From Deltaproteobacteria bacterium (GTDB lineage Bacteria > Desulfobacterota > Desulfobacteria > Desulfobacterales > ETH-SRB1): 48,829 bases of DNA. Both the position numbers and the translations under genes were made by a program. Below are positions 1 to 8,909 of this stretch, piece after piece. The stretch spans positions 1 through 48,829 of the forward strand of contig JAJSZT010000022.1 in assembly GCA_030272815.1 (NCBI GenBank). Direction: 5' to 3'. Numbering within the stretch: the stretch's first letter is position 1; each line of letters opens with the position of its first letter. Under the pieces are notes generated by a model. It saw nothing but the letters and a program-made list of their open reading frames with translations, was not told where the DNA came from and made no database searches.

Positions 1-2021
1 TCGACCAGTTTGTTATGTAATTTCCCGAATGCTTGAACATAGCGTTTGCTCAACCACCGATAGTACTTCTCCATACTCTTCATATTCTGCCTAAACACTA
101 TCCCGATAAGCTCGTCGATATACTCATCTGCATCATCATTAAAAAAGTGTGTCAGGTCAGCAGGCGGGCCGCCTGGAATTGGTTGATATTCCTGGACGAA
201 CACGTAAGCTCCTGGCAGAGAATGGAGAAAACGAAAACGCTCCACATCTTCGGCCAGACTGGTATTGTATCCATACATGCAGATAAATTCAACATTATCC
301 CCGGGAGTAAAACCAAGTATCTGATACTTGCGGCGGACGAGGTCCAGGTTCCGAGTGTCATTGAGACTGAAATGGTAGACGCGTCTGGTAAACTTGAGAT
401 TAGAACAGTAAATTCGCCGGATGATTCGCGCCTTTTCCTTGTCCAGCATGCGAAGATCAAGAGTCTGGGTAAAATTGACCTGCAGGTTGCGCTGCGCCAT
501 TTCTTCCAGGAAATTGCCTGCATTGGGATGGGACAGGATATTGTCATCAAGCAGTATGAGCTTGCGGAGACCATCCTCGAGCAAGGTATCGAGATTGCTC
601 ACTTGATGTGTCTTTCCTTCTTTGACGGGAACAATGCAGAAAGGACAATCAAAGGGACACCCGCGGGTTATGAAACCGATAGCTCTGTCCTTCAATTCGG
701 GATAAAGGGTGTAATCGGCAGGAAGTTTCTCAATCTCGCTGGGAAGACGCTCCCGGATATCGACTCCGGAACCGCCAAGGATAAGGGATTCGCCATAATA
801 GTCTCGCAGTTTACTTATGCGTCTTTGAGATGCTGGAGAGTTGAAAACACAACTAGCATAGACCGTTTCAGCTCTCTTGATAAAACTCTCCTTTCGAGCC
901 AGGATAACGCGGCGGCCCTGTTCCTTGAAATAGCGACTGAGTTTCATCAGCGCCAGATTCGGCAGGCGGCTGTCCACGTCCAGGAGCAGAATGGCACCGC
1001 GGGGTATTCGAGTTCGACGTTTTTCTTTGGGCTTCCTGGCGACAACGGGAATGGTCAGATGCCTTTTTTGTACATTATTGGGAAATTTCAAAATGGCATT
1101 GTCAGACAAGGTAACCACGAATTGCATTGCCGGCAGCAGAAGATCCATGAGCTTTATCCAGTCAGAAAAGCCCTTTTTTGTGCAAAAGCTGTCAGGCCGG
1201 TTCAATAACAGCAGGCCGGGCATATTGAGCGGTGTTCCCGATCCTGGAAAGGCATCAATCATGTGGCGGGCAACATCAAGGATCGGCAGTGCAGCTCGAC
1301 GCTGCCAGGATCGCAGTTGCGACCACTCCTTTCTGAAATCACAATTTCTCTCCATCCAGCAGCCTGTCTCTATGCTGATGTATTTCCTGAACGACTTGCT
1401 CAGACGCCCCATGGTCCATTTTGCCGGAAAGCGCGATTTCAGAACCCCCTTGTAATGAAGTCGCGTTAAAAAGGCCACTGGATCTGTGACAAGTGCTTCC
1501 TTGTTGAATAGCGAATGAAACCGGGTTACACGAAAAAAGGGATCCGTAAAATTGAAATCATCTGTCTGGTCGTGATGCTTCAATTCTGTGCCATAGGCAA
1601 GCAGAAAGCAGCGTGAATTGCCCGTACCCAATGCGGGTTTGCGAATCGGGAGAGCTGGCGGCAACAAATGGCAATCCTTTTGCGTCAATCTCTTGACCTG
1701 CCCCTTCCCGTCAATCCGGATGCCGCTGCCCAAAAGTGGTGGCGCGTCCGAAAGGCTATTAATTAGGTGGTGAGTCGAAAGGATGAATTCAAGTTGCAAG
1801 GGGACATCGGAATTCCTGCACAACCGCCCCAGAGCATAAGGAAGTTCACGTAAGAAGATATCGCCCGCACAGGCTACAGCCATCAATTGCAACAGTTCCT
1901 GGTTGGACCTCCCCGCAGGAAGCTGCGTCCATTTGCGTATTTTTTGGCGATCCTTTTTGAAACAGAACCTGCCGTCGCCGTTTTTTCGGGCGTTTTCAAA
2001 GTATATTTCAAGTAGATACAT
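1..2021 (-). CDS. Degenerate AAA-ATPase / radical SAM fusion protein (3' end cut by window edge)
   Basis: The minus strand is open for 673 codons from ATG at 2021 to the window edge with no stop. Residues about 1-315 follow the layout of AAA_15/AAA_21-type ATPases: 'KWTQLPAGRSNQELLQLMAV' (about 30-49) sits where Walker A belongs, 'RCFLLAYG' is at about 137-144, and 'GLLLLNRPDSFC' (about 269-280) followed by 'QFVVTLSD' sits where Walker B and sensor 1 belong. The G-x4-GK-S/T and D-E residues are lost, so ATP hydrolysis looks unlikely. Residues about 340-445 look like the Rossmann-type domain that precedes many radical SAM cores ('AILLLDVDSRLPNLALMKLS', 'LILGGSGVD'). Residues 455-462 are 'CPFDCPFC', the CX3CX2C ligand set for the 4Fe-4S cluster. 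The radical SAM assignment is solid. The ATPase relationship is inferred from motif layout. The substrate is unknown. A TTG at 2033 is an alternative start. Confidence 0.85.
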   Translation of the reverse strand, partial: MYLLEIYFENARKNGDGRFCFKKDRQKIRKWTQLPAGRSNQELLQLMAVACAGDIFLRELPYALGRLCRNSDVPLQLEFILSTHHLINSLSDAPPLLGSGIRIDGKGQVKRLTQKDCHLLPPALPIRKPALGTGNSRCFLLAYGTELKHHDQTDDFNFTDPFFRVTRFHSLFNKEALVTDPVAFLTRLHYKGVLKSRFPAKWTMGRLSKSFRKYISIETGCWMERNCDFRKEWSQLRSWQRRAALPILDVARHMIDAFPGSGTPLNMPGLLLLNRPDSFCTKKGFSDWIKLMDLLLPAMQFVVTLSDNAILKFPNNVQKRHLTIPVVARKPKEKRRTRIPRGAILLLDVDSRLPNLALMKLSRYFKEQGRRVILARKESFIKRAETVYASCVFNSPASQRRISKLRDYYGESLILGGSGVDIRERLPSEIEKLPADYTLYPELKDRAIGFITRGCPFDCPFCIVPVKEGKTHQVSNLDTLLEDGLRKLILLDDNILSHPNAGNFLEEMAQRNLQVNFTQTLDLRMLDKEKARIIRRIYCSNLKFTRRVYHFSLNDTRNLDLVRRKYQILGFTPGDNVEFICMYGYNTSLAEDVERFRFLHSLPGAYVFVQEYQPIPGGPPADLTHFFNDDADEYIDELIGIVFRQNMKSMEKYYRWLSKRYVQAFGKLHNKLV

Positions 2022-2150
2022 ACGATATTTCAATCAAGTGATATCACTAAACCTAATATAACCGCCGAGGTTTTAACCGCAGAACCCGCAAAAATCAAGC
2101 CCAAAAAGACAGAGCGAATCCCGCCCAGGCGAGACACAAATCGACAATCT

Positions 2151-2279
2151 TCAATCATCAATCATAAACATTGGAGCTATGCTGTCCAGAAAAAGCATTC
2201 CTTTTCTTGAAAGCGCGCAGTGGTTTTTTGGCTGAAGGGGAAGAATATACCCATCTTCCTCAAGCTGTTTAAGAGACTG
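2151..2279 (-). pseudogene. C-terminal stub of a HemN/HemW-like radical SAM protein
   Basis: About 42 codons ending at TGA (2151-2153) read 'SLKQLEEDGYILPLQ', then 'LSRKGMLFLDSIAPMF'. This is the winged-helix tail (short helix, then L-x-x-KG-x-x-x-LD-x-I-A-x-x-F) typical of HemW/HemN-family proteins. Upstream in this frame the sequence becomes the IS30-type fragment on the other strand, so the catalytic body is gone. The match is short and rests on pattern only. It appears to be a remnant cut by the IS insertion or a deletion. Confidence 0.55.
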
Positions 2280-2283
2280 GTCT

Positions 2284-2472
2284 GAAAAATATCACAACTA
2301 TCGCATTGTGACCAGGCAATATTTTCCAAAAGGAATGAATGTCAGGGAAATATCCGACAAAATTCTTGCAATAGCTGTTAAAAAGATTAATCATAGATCA
2401 AGAAAGTGCCTTAACTACCAGACACCACATGAAGTCTACTACCAAGCATTACATGGTGCATTTGCAACCTGA
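2284..2472 (+). mobile_element. IS30-family transposase, C-terminal remnant
   Basis: The plus frame ending at TGA 2470-2472 reads 'RIVTRQYFPKGMNVREIS', later 'INHRSRKCLNYQTPHEVYYQ'. This is the conserved end of IS30-family DDE transposases (RQYFPKG, N-x-R-P/S-RK-x-L-x-Y-x-T-P-x-EV). Only about 60 residues remain. The N-terminal DNA-binding part and most of the catalytic domain are missing, and no terminal inverted repeats could be identified. It is an inactive scar between two other gene fragments. Confidence 0.75.
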
Positions 2473-2484
2473 ATTTACCATACT

Positions 2485-2640
2485 ATGAATATCACAGTTC
2501 GAGAAATTTATGATGGGTTTGCTGAAACCTATGAAAAGAACCGGGGACTTTTTGATATGACAAAAGTCTTAGCTTCTTTTTATGGACGTTTACATGTAAA
2601 AAAAGGAAGATTGCTTGATTTAGGATGTGGAGCAGGTGAT
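2485..2640 (+). pseudogene. N-terminal stub of a SAM-dependent methyltransferase
   Basis: Starts with ATG 13 bases after the IS30 remnant and reads 'VREIYDGFAETYEKNRGLF', ending in 'LLDLGCGAGD', which is methyltransferase motif I (E/D-x-GxGxG). After about 52 codons the homology stops abruptly. The frame continues to 2895 as unrelated sequence antagonistic to the lyase gene. This is the beginning of a class I methyltransferase truncated at about 2640, where the DNA of the downstream lyase gene begins. It is probably not functional, although a short peptide could be made. Confidence 0.7.
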
Positions 2641-2695
2641 AGCGCTGGAAGCAGTGAGGGGAATACGTTCCCTAAAATTATTCAGCTTGGGTTGA

Positions 2696-4135
<1,440 letters not shown>

Positions 4136-4245
4136 GCGGAGGTCGCCTTGACAGGCTAAAATTCCTTGTAAATTCGTACCAAAGGACGACCGGGAGCTTT
4201 TATCTCAAGATTCAAAAAATAACCATACGGTGTCTGAACAATAGA

Positions 4246-4284
4246 AAGAGCAAATGGGGTCAACTGTAGACCGCATTTGCTCTT
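4246..4284. repeat. Perfect 11-bp stem hairpin downstream of the lyase gene
   Basis: The arms 'aagagcaaatg' (4246-4256) and 'catttgctctt' (4274-4284) are exact inverted repeats, extended inward by ggtc/gacc after one mismatch. It lies between the convergent lyase and korC genes. Neither side has a good U-tract, so it is a weak candidate bidirectional terminator or a small palindromic repeat. Apart from this the 4136-4364 spacer holds nothing recognised. Confidence 0.5.
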
Positions 4285-4364
4285 CCATATCAGGACGTTC
4301 TGGAACTCCTCTGGAGCGGTGAGTACTCATAGCAGGCCAGTCTTCAGTTCTTCCCGCATGCTGC

Positions 4365-4907
4365 CTATTTATAAGCATTCCCCAGCTTCATCCCCAGATC
4401 AAGGGCTTTTTCGTTTATCTCAAGGAAATCTGAAGGAATGCGAGTTTTTAACACCTTTTTAACTGACCCGGATTTAACAAAATCCGTCAAACCTATTAAG
4501 GCGCCCAACATACATATGTTAAACACGATTGGCTTGCCTATCTTCTCCATTACAGTCTGGTACATGGGCAGTTCTCTCTGTCGTGCATCAACTTTCCTGT
4601 GCGTTTTAACATAACGCGTATCTGTAATAAGGAGACCTCCGGGTCGTATTATGGGACTAAACTTGTTATAGGCTTCCTGGCTCAGGCAGATAAGAACATT
4701 GGGTTGATTAACTTTAGGAAAATATATTGCTGAATCAGAAATTATTACATCTGAACGGGTCGCTCCTCCTCTTGCTTCCGCTCCATAAGACTGAGTCTGC
4801 ACGGCGATCAGATTTTCATAAAGAACGGCAGCCTCGGCAAGTATTACAGCAGCAGTTATAATGCCCTGCCCTCCCGAGCCTGAGAATACCAGCCTGTGTC
4901 TTTCCAT
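4365..4907 (-). CDS. korC: 2-oxoglutarate/2-oxoacid:ferredoxin oxidoreductase, gamma subunit
   Basis: A 180-residue protein with the gamma-domain hallmarks 'FSGSGGQGIITAAVILAEAA' near the N-terminus and 'SYGAEARGGATRSDV' at about 40-54. This is the small domain of CoA-acylating 2-oxoacid:ferredoxin oxidoreductases, which turn a 2-oxoacid plus CoA into acyl-CoA, CO2 and reduced ferredoxin. It is last in the minus-strand order korD-korA-korB-korC. A 146-base spacer holding an inverted repeat separates it from korB. Length is normal for a free-standing gamma subunit. Exact substrate (2-oxoglutarate or a branched-chain 2-oxoacid) cannot be read from sequence. Confidence 0.9.
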   Translation of the reverse strand: MERHRLVFSGSGGQGIITAAVILAEAAVLYENLIAVQTQSYGAEARGGATRSDVIISDSAIYFPKVNQPNVLICLSQEAYNKFSPIIRPGGLLITDTRYVKTHRKVDARQRELPMYQTVMEKIGKPIVFNICMLGALIGLTDFVKSGSVKKVLKTRIPSDFLEINEKALDLGMKLGNAYK

Positions 4908-4932
4908 ATTTAATTTCCTTTCGTCCTAATCT

Positions 4933-5094
4933 TTCACCACAGAGCGCACAGAGTACACAGAGCAAACAATTTTGTTTTAATTATCAGTTTCCAAAACATT
5001 CAGACAATATTTAGGTGCTATTTAACAAGGGCCGATGTTTTTTATTACTTGCATCAATTATACTCTCTGTGTCCTCTGCGGTCTCTGTGGTGAA
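4933..5094. repeat. Inverted-repeat element with 'caccacagag' ends
   Basis: The left end (4933-4967) reads ttcaccacagagcgcacag and the right end (5063-5094) is an inverted, diverged copy of it. The element fills the korB-korC spacer and runs into the 3' end of korB, supplying its last residues and stop codon. No ORF is visible inside. It is a MITE-like or palindromic repeat. Confidence 0.75.
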
Positions 5095-5893
5095 CGGTTA
5101 CCATAGCTCTTTCGATTATCTTCTCGTATTCGCTACAGTATTCGGGCATCTTTTTCTGGACAAAAATTCCTCTTTCTATCAGATCAGGATTTTTCTGTTT
5201 GGCTTTTGAACCAATGGGCGTGGTATTTTCTTTGAAATGCTCCAGCATATCAATTGCACTTCCCAACCTGTTTTGTCTTCCAAAACAAGTAGGACACTGG
5301 GACATAATTTCCACCACTGAAAAACCCTTATGAATTATAGCCTGGCCTAAAATATCCGCCATTTGTTTAGCATGATATGTGGTTGTTCTGCCCACAAAAG
5401 AAGCTCCGGCAGCTACGGACAACTCAACAACATCAAAAGCATGGTCTATGTTTGAATATGGTGATGTTGTACTCATCGTCCCATAACCGGATAAAGGAGA
5501 ATACTGGCCTCCTGTCATTCCATAAACACGGTTGTTCATGACAATTGCAGTCATATCCATATTGCGACGGGCGGCATGTATAAAATGATTTCCTCCAATA
5601 GCCAGGGCATCTCCATCACCCATGGGAACTATTAGCTTTAATTCAGGGCGGCTCATTTTTATTCCGGTCGCAAAAGCCAAGGCACGACCGTGAATGGTAT
5701 GCATGGTGTGAAAATCAACATATCCTGCAATACGGGCTGAACATCCAATACCTGATACCATGACTATTTCGTTTTTATCTAATCCGATTTTTTCTATGGC
5801 TCTGAGAAGTCCGTTAAGCACCATCCCATGTCCACAACCAGGACACCAGATATGAGGAAAAAATCTTTCTCTTATGTAATCCCTTATCGCCAT
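5054..5893 (-). CDS. korB: 2-oxoglutarate/2-oxoacid:ferredoxin oxidoreductase, beta subunit (TPP-binding)
   Basis: A 279-residue beta subunit. 'IWCPGCGHGMV' at about 16-26 carries the usual CPGCGHG motif, and 'GDGDALAIGGNHFIHAARRN', then 'NNRVYGMTGGQ', is the thiamine-diphosphate/Mg binding signature (GDGD...N). 'TTSPYSN' is typical of KorB. It acts with KorA as the catalytic core. It follows korA by 2 bases and has the ATG at 5893. The last 15 residues (from about 'VTVHHRDRRG') are not family-like: they are the translation of the inverted repeat that begins at 5094. The natural C-terminus was therefore probably replaced or extended by repeat insertion. Confidence 0.92.
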   Translation of the reverse strand: MAIRDYIRERFFPHIWCPGCGHGMVLNGLLRAIEKIGLDKNEIVMVSGIGCSARIAGYVDFHTMHTIHGRALAFATGIKMSRPELKLIVPMGDGDALAIGGNHFIHAARRNMDMTAIVMNNRVYGMTGGQYSPLSGYGTMSTTSPYSNIDHAFDVVELSVAAGASFVGRTTTYHAKQMADILGQAIIHKGFSVVEIMSQCPTCFGRQNRLGSAIDMLEHFKENTTPIGSKAKQKNPDLIERGIFVQKKMPEYCSEYEKIIERAMVTVHHRDRRGHREYN

Positions 5894-5895
5894 AA

Positions 5896-7044
5896 TTACA
5901 CGCCCTTTCCCTCAATAAGCCTCAGAATATTTCTAATATCTGTAGGAGTTATAAAAACTCCATCTATGCGGTTGGCCAAAAATACCCTCTCCGGCCTGTC
6001 AACAGAGACTTTCACCGCCTGAAGAATCTGCCCCATGTTCATTTCCACAACAACCACATACTTGGCATCAGCACATTTTTCCTGAACAAGATAATACGGA
6101 AAAGGCCACAATGTCTGAAGCTCCAGCAGACCAAGCTTTTCACCTCTGCTTCTCCGATTTTCTACTACATGAAGGGCAGAACGGGCAGCAGAACCATAAG
6201 AAATAAGTATTGTCCTGGCATCTTGCAGGTAATACTCCTTGTATTTAGCAATCTTATGCGTATTATTCTGTATCTTATCTACCAAATGCCTTATAAGACC
6301 GTGGACAACTTGAGGATTATCCGACGGAAAACCCCACATATCGTGAGCCAGGCCCGTGACATTGTGACGATTAACCCCTCCAAAATCAGATATTGGAAGG
6401 CGCCCGTCTTCTCTGGGAAGATAAGGATGAAAATCCACCCCTCTTTTTACAGATGCCCTAAGCCTTTCCACCAAAGGAATCTCTCCTTTTTTCGGAATAA
6501 AAATTCTTTCACGCATATGGCCGACAACTTCATCAAACAGGAGTATCACCGGCGTCCTGTATGTTTCGGCCAGATTAAAAGCATCCACAGTTATTGCAAA
6601 AACATCCTGATGGTTTGAGGCTGTCATCACAATTATTGCGTGATCTCCATGGGTTCCCCACCTGGCCTGCATAACATCCCCCTGACCCACATGTGTTGGA
6701 ATACCGGTAGAAGACCCGCCACGCTGAACATTTACAATTACGCAGGGAATTTCAGCCACAATCGCATATCCAAGAGCCTCCTGCATAAGAGAAAATCCGG
6801 GGCCACTTGTAGCTGTCATGACTTTATGACCAGTAAGTGATGCGCCGATAATTGCACACAAAGACGCTATTTCATCTTCCATCTGAAGGAACTTGCCTCC
6901 TATTTTAGGAAGTCTTTTTGCCATATGTTCCATAATCTCGGTGGAAGGCGTTATGGGATAACCTGCAAAAAAATCAAGGCCTGTATAAAGCGCAGCCTCC
7001 ACACACACCTCGTTTCCCTGAATAAATTTTAAATTCTCATTCAT
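5896..7044 (-). CDS. korA: 2-oxoglutarate/2-oxoacid:ferredoxin oxidoreductase, alpha subunit
   Basis: A 382-residue alpha subunit with 'FFAGYPITPSTEIMEHMAKR' near the N-terminus (pyrimidine-binding domain), 'MEDEIASLCAIIGAS' and 'TATSGPGFSLMQEALG', all KorA/VorB hallmarks. 'GDVMQARWGTHGDH' is also typical. It binds TPP jointly with KorB and lies in the same reading block. Its ATG overlaps the stop of korD by 4 bases (ATGA-type), which implies translational coupling. The free-standing gamma domain (korC) and ferredoxin subunit (korD) make the four-subunit form common in strict anaerobes and Desulfobacterota. Confidence 0.93.
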   Translation of the reverse strand: MNENLKFIQGNEVCVEAALYTGLDFFAGYPITPSTEIMEHMAKRLPKIGGKFLQMEDEIASLCAIIGASLTGHKVMTATSGPGFSLMQEALGYAIVAEIPCVIVNVQRGGSSTGIPTHVGQGDVMQARWGTHGDHAIIVMTASNHQDVFAITVDAFNLAETYRTPVILLFDEVVGHMRERIFIPKKGEIPLVERLRASVKRGVDFHPYLPREDGRLPISDFGGVNRHNVTGLAHDMWGFPSDNPQVVHGLIRHLVDKIQNNTHKIAKYKEYYLQDARTILISYGSAARSALHVVENRRSRGEKLGLLELQTLWPFPYYLVQEKCADAKYVVVVEMNMGQILQAVKVSVDRPERVFLANRIDGVFITPTDIRNILRLIEGKGV

Positions 7045-7286
7045 AATAATAAACCTTTAGTAGGGGCACGGCGCGCCGTGCCCCTACTGCTAATTATTTC
7101 TATAGCCAGATCAGGGCATCTGAATTCACATAGTTTACAGCAAATACAATCCTCAGGCCGCTTTGCAAAAGCCTTCTCATTATCATCAAGCTCAAGCACC
7201 TTTTTAGGACAAAAATGCACACATATACCACACCCCTTACACCAGTCCCTGTTTATGACAAGTTCTTTTAACTTTGGTTCTTCCAT
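7041..7286 (-). CDS. korD: 2-oxoacid:ferredoxin oxidoreductase, delta (2x[4Fe-4S] ferredoxin) subunit
   Basis: An 81-residue ferredoxin-type protein, first gene of the korDABC block. It has two cluster-binding motifs: 'CKGCGICVHFCPKKV' (CX2CX2CX3CP) and 'CICCKLCEFRCPDLA'. It carries electrons from the TPP site to external ferredoxin. The last residues (about 'SSRGTARRAPTKGLLL') are rich in Arg/Ala and derive from a short GC-rich palindromic stretch (ggcacggcgcgccgtgcc, 7065-7082), so this tail may also be repeat-derived. The start at 7286 is the only Met upstream of the motifs. Confidence 0.9.
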   Translation of the reverse strand: MEEPKLKELVINRDWCKGCGICVHFCPKKVLELDDNEKAFAKRPEDCICCKLCEFRCPDLAIEIISSRGTARRAPTKGLLL

Positions 7287-7307
7287 TCAAAGTTCCTCTC
7301 AATTAAT

Positions 7308-7460
7308 GATGGCTTCGTAAAAAGTCCAACTTCCACGTTGCGCTGCATCCTTTGTCATTGTGACGTAGCAATAAGTACGTCTCTCTCCTCAGGATTTGCG
7401 CGCCTTGAATTTGGAGCTTTTTACTTTGCCATCAATATTTCGACTTTTTACAAGACCATT
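7308..7460. repeat. MITE-like element with 'ggcttcgtaaaaagtc' ends
   Basis: The left end 'gatggcttcgtaaaaagtc' (7308 on) pairs with the right end 'gactttttacaagaccat' (7442-7459) as imperfect terminal inverted repeats. No gene is seen inside. It lies between korD and the radical SAM gene, upstream of both korD and the end of the latter, so it may separate or influence the kor promoter. A partial copy of its right half is at 24579-24620. Confidence 0.7.
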
Positions 7461-7504
7461 GTTATTGACTTTATTAAAAAATGTCAAGAGAAACAGGCAG
7501 TTAT

Positions 7505-8659
7505 TTATACAAACCTCTTCATTATCTCATCTATTATTTGATCCACATTCCCCGGATTAATTCCAATCTGAATGCATGCATCTTCAGCTTTTGCAGCCAA
7601 CCCTGAATTCTCCATATCGCCAAGGCCTGAAAAAATCCCAAGCCTTCTTCCAATCTGATACAGGCATTGCTTTTCAGGCGGCATTGCCAGAAAATCTTTC
7701 GGGATATTTGTCATGTGCTCTTTGTCCTGCGGCAGAGTACCTTCAAGATCTTCAAAAAGATTCAGTATATGATCACTTTTGACAGCGCTTGTCAGCCCGT
7801 CTATATTTTCTATAAACATCAGGATCTCTTTTACCATCATAATTTCCGTACATTTTTTAAAACATCCATCAATATAATCCTGAAAAAGCGGAATGCTGTC
7901 TGGAATGGCAAGGCTACGAAGCCTTATGAAATGAGGATTTATACGGTTTAACGCATCGGCCGTCTCTATTGCGTGAACATCTGAAAGATCTATTCCTCCA
8001 AGACCGGGCATAACATATTCTGAAAGCTCCATACTGGCTTTCTTTACTTTAAGTCCTGCCTTTATATGCGTTTTCTTTGTGACACCCTTTTTAACCATTT
8101 TAAGGACTTGATCGGAACCAGACTCAAGACCTATATGAATCCTGTTTAAACCTGCATGCTTCATAGCCTTAAGGTCATCATCCTTTATCCTCGCAATAGT
8201 ATGGGACCGCGCATAGGATGTTATCCTTTCGATCCGGGGAAAACGCATTTTAAGATGATTCAAAATATCTATCAAATCGGCGGGCTTTATTATAAGGCTG
8301 TTTGCATCCTGAATAAATACAGATTTCATGCCCTCGGAAAACCATTTAAATGCCGCAACAGCAGGCCTCAATTCATCAGGATCGGTCTTTTTTGCGATTT
8401 TTACAATATCGGTACGGCTGATATAGTCTGACTTTTCAGCCATGTTCTTCAGAATTTCTATATATCTATAAACCGAATCTATATCTTTTTTTACATGCTC
8501 AACCGGACGTACTGAAAAGCGCGTACCTTTGTACACGGGACAGAAAGTGCAGCGGTTCCAGGGACAGTTTCTGCTAACGCGTAAAAGAAGGCTTTGCGCC
8601 TCGCTCGGCGGCCGAATGGGCCCCTGCTCGAAGCAATAATATTTGTCTGTTTCTTTCAT
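7505..8659 (-). CDS. Radical SAM protein with a CX4CX2C cluster motif
   Basis: A 384-residue radical SAM enzyme of unknown substrate. 'RNCPWNRCTFCPVYKG' (about 30-45) gives C-x4-C-x2-C rather than the usual C-x3-C-x2-C. It belongs with the 'C-x-x-N-R/K-CTFC' group of radical SAM proteins. 'GLESGSDQVLKMVKKGVTK' and 'YVMPGLGG' are the standard mid-barrel SAM-binding strands. The frame is open to a TTG at 8698, but those extra residues are the translation of the adjacent repeat (cttcgtaaaaaat). ATG 8659 is therefore preferred, although no strong Shine-Dalgarno is visible. It stands alone between repeats. The function cannot be named. Confidence 0.85.
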   Translation of the reverse strand: MKETDKYYCFEQGPIRPPSEAQSLLLRVSRNCPWNRCTFCPVYKGTRFSVRPVEHVKKDIDSVYRYIEILKNMAEKSDYISRTDIVKIAKKTDPDELRPAVAAFKWFSEGMKSVFIQDANSLIIKPADLIDILNHLKMRFPRIERITSYARSHTIARIKDDDLKAMKHAGLNRIHIGLESGSDQVLKMVKKGVTKKTHIKAGLKVKKASMELSEYVMPGLGGIDLSDVHAIETADALNRINPHFIRLRSLAIPDSIPLFQDYIDGCFKKCTEIMMVKEILMFIENIDGLTSAVKSDHILNLFEDLEGTLPQDKEHMTNIPKDFLAMPPEKQCLYQIGRRLGIFSGLGDMENSGLAAKAEDACIQIGINPGNVDQIIDEIMKRFV

Positions 8660-8696
8660 CTGGTTATTAACGGCTTCGTAAAAAATAAATTTCTTC

Positions 8697-8853
8697 AAAA
8701 TTGGGTAGTCCCTACAAAACAGTGCGGGTCAATAATTTCAATAAGTTACATATCATGTCTTCTGGCAGCACATAGCGAAAAACCAGGTGTTTACAAAGTA
8801 AAACAGGGCAGTATTCCCAAACCTACACTGCTTTGTAGGGACTACCCAAAATT
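8697..8853. repeat. MITE-like element with 28-bp inverted ends
   Basis: The arms 'attgggtagtccctacaaa' (from 8699) and 'tttgtagggactacccaaa' (to 8850) are near-perfect inverted repeats of about 28 bp, separated by about 100 bp without a convincing gene. The element lies in the spacer between the nickel/cobalt exporter and the radical SAM gene, and its edge is what lengthens the radical SAM frame upstream. Confidence 0.75.
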
Positions 8854-8909
8854 GTTTATGCAGCTTTGATGTGACATCATTCTCACTCCTATGTGAAATA
8901 AAACAACAA

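Noticed and set aside
33-1208. A 391-codon plus-strand open frame.
   Set aside because: It is the antisense shadow of the radical SAM fusion gene. The minus-strand frame carries CX3CX2C and family blocks, while the plus frame has none.
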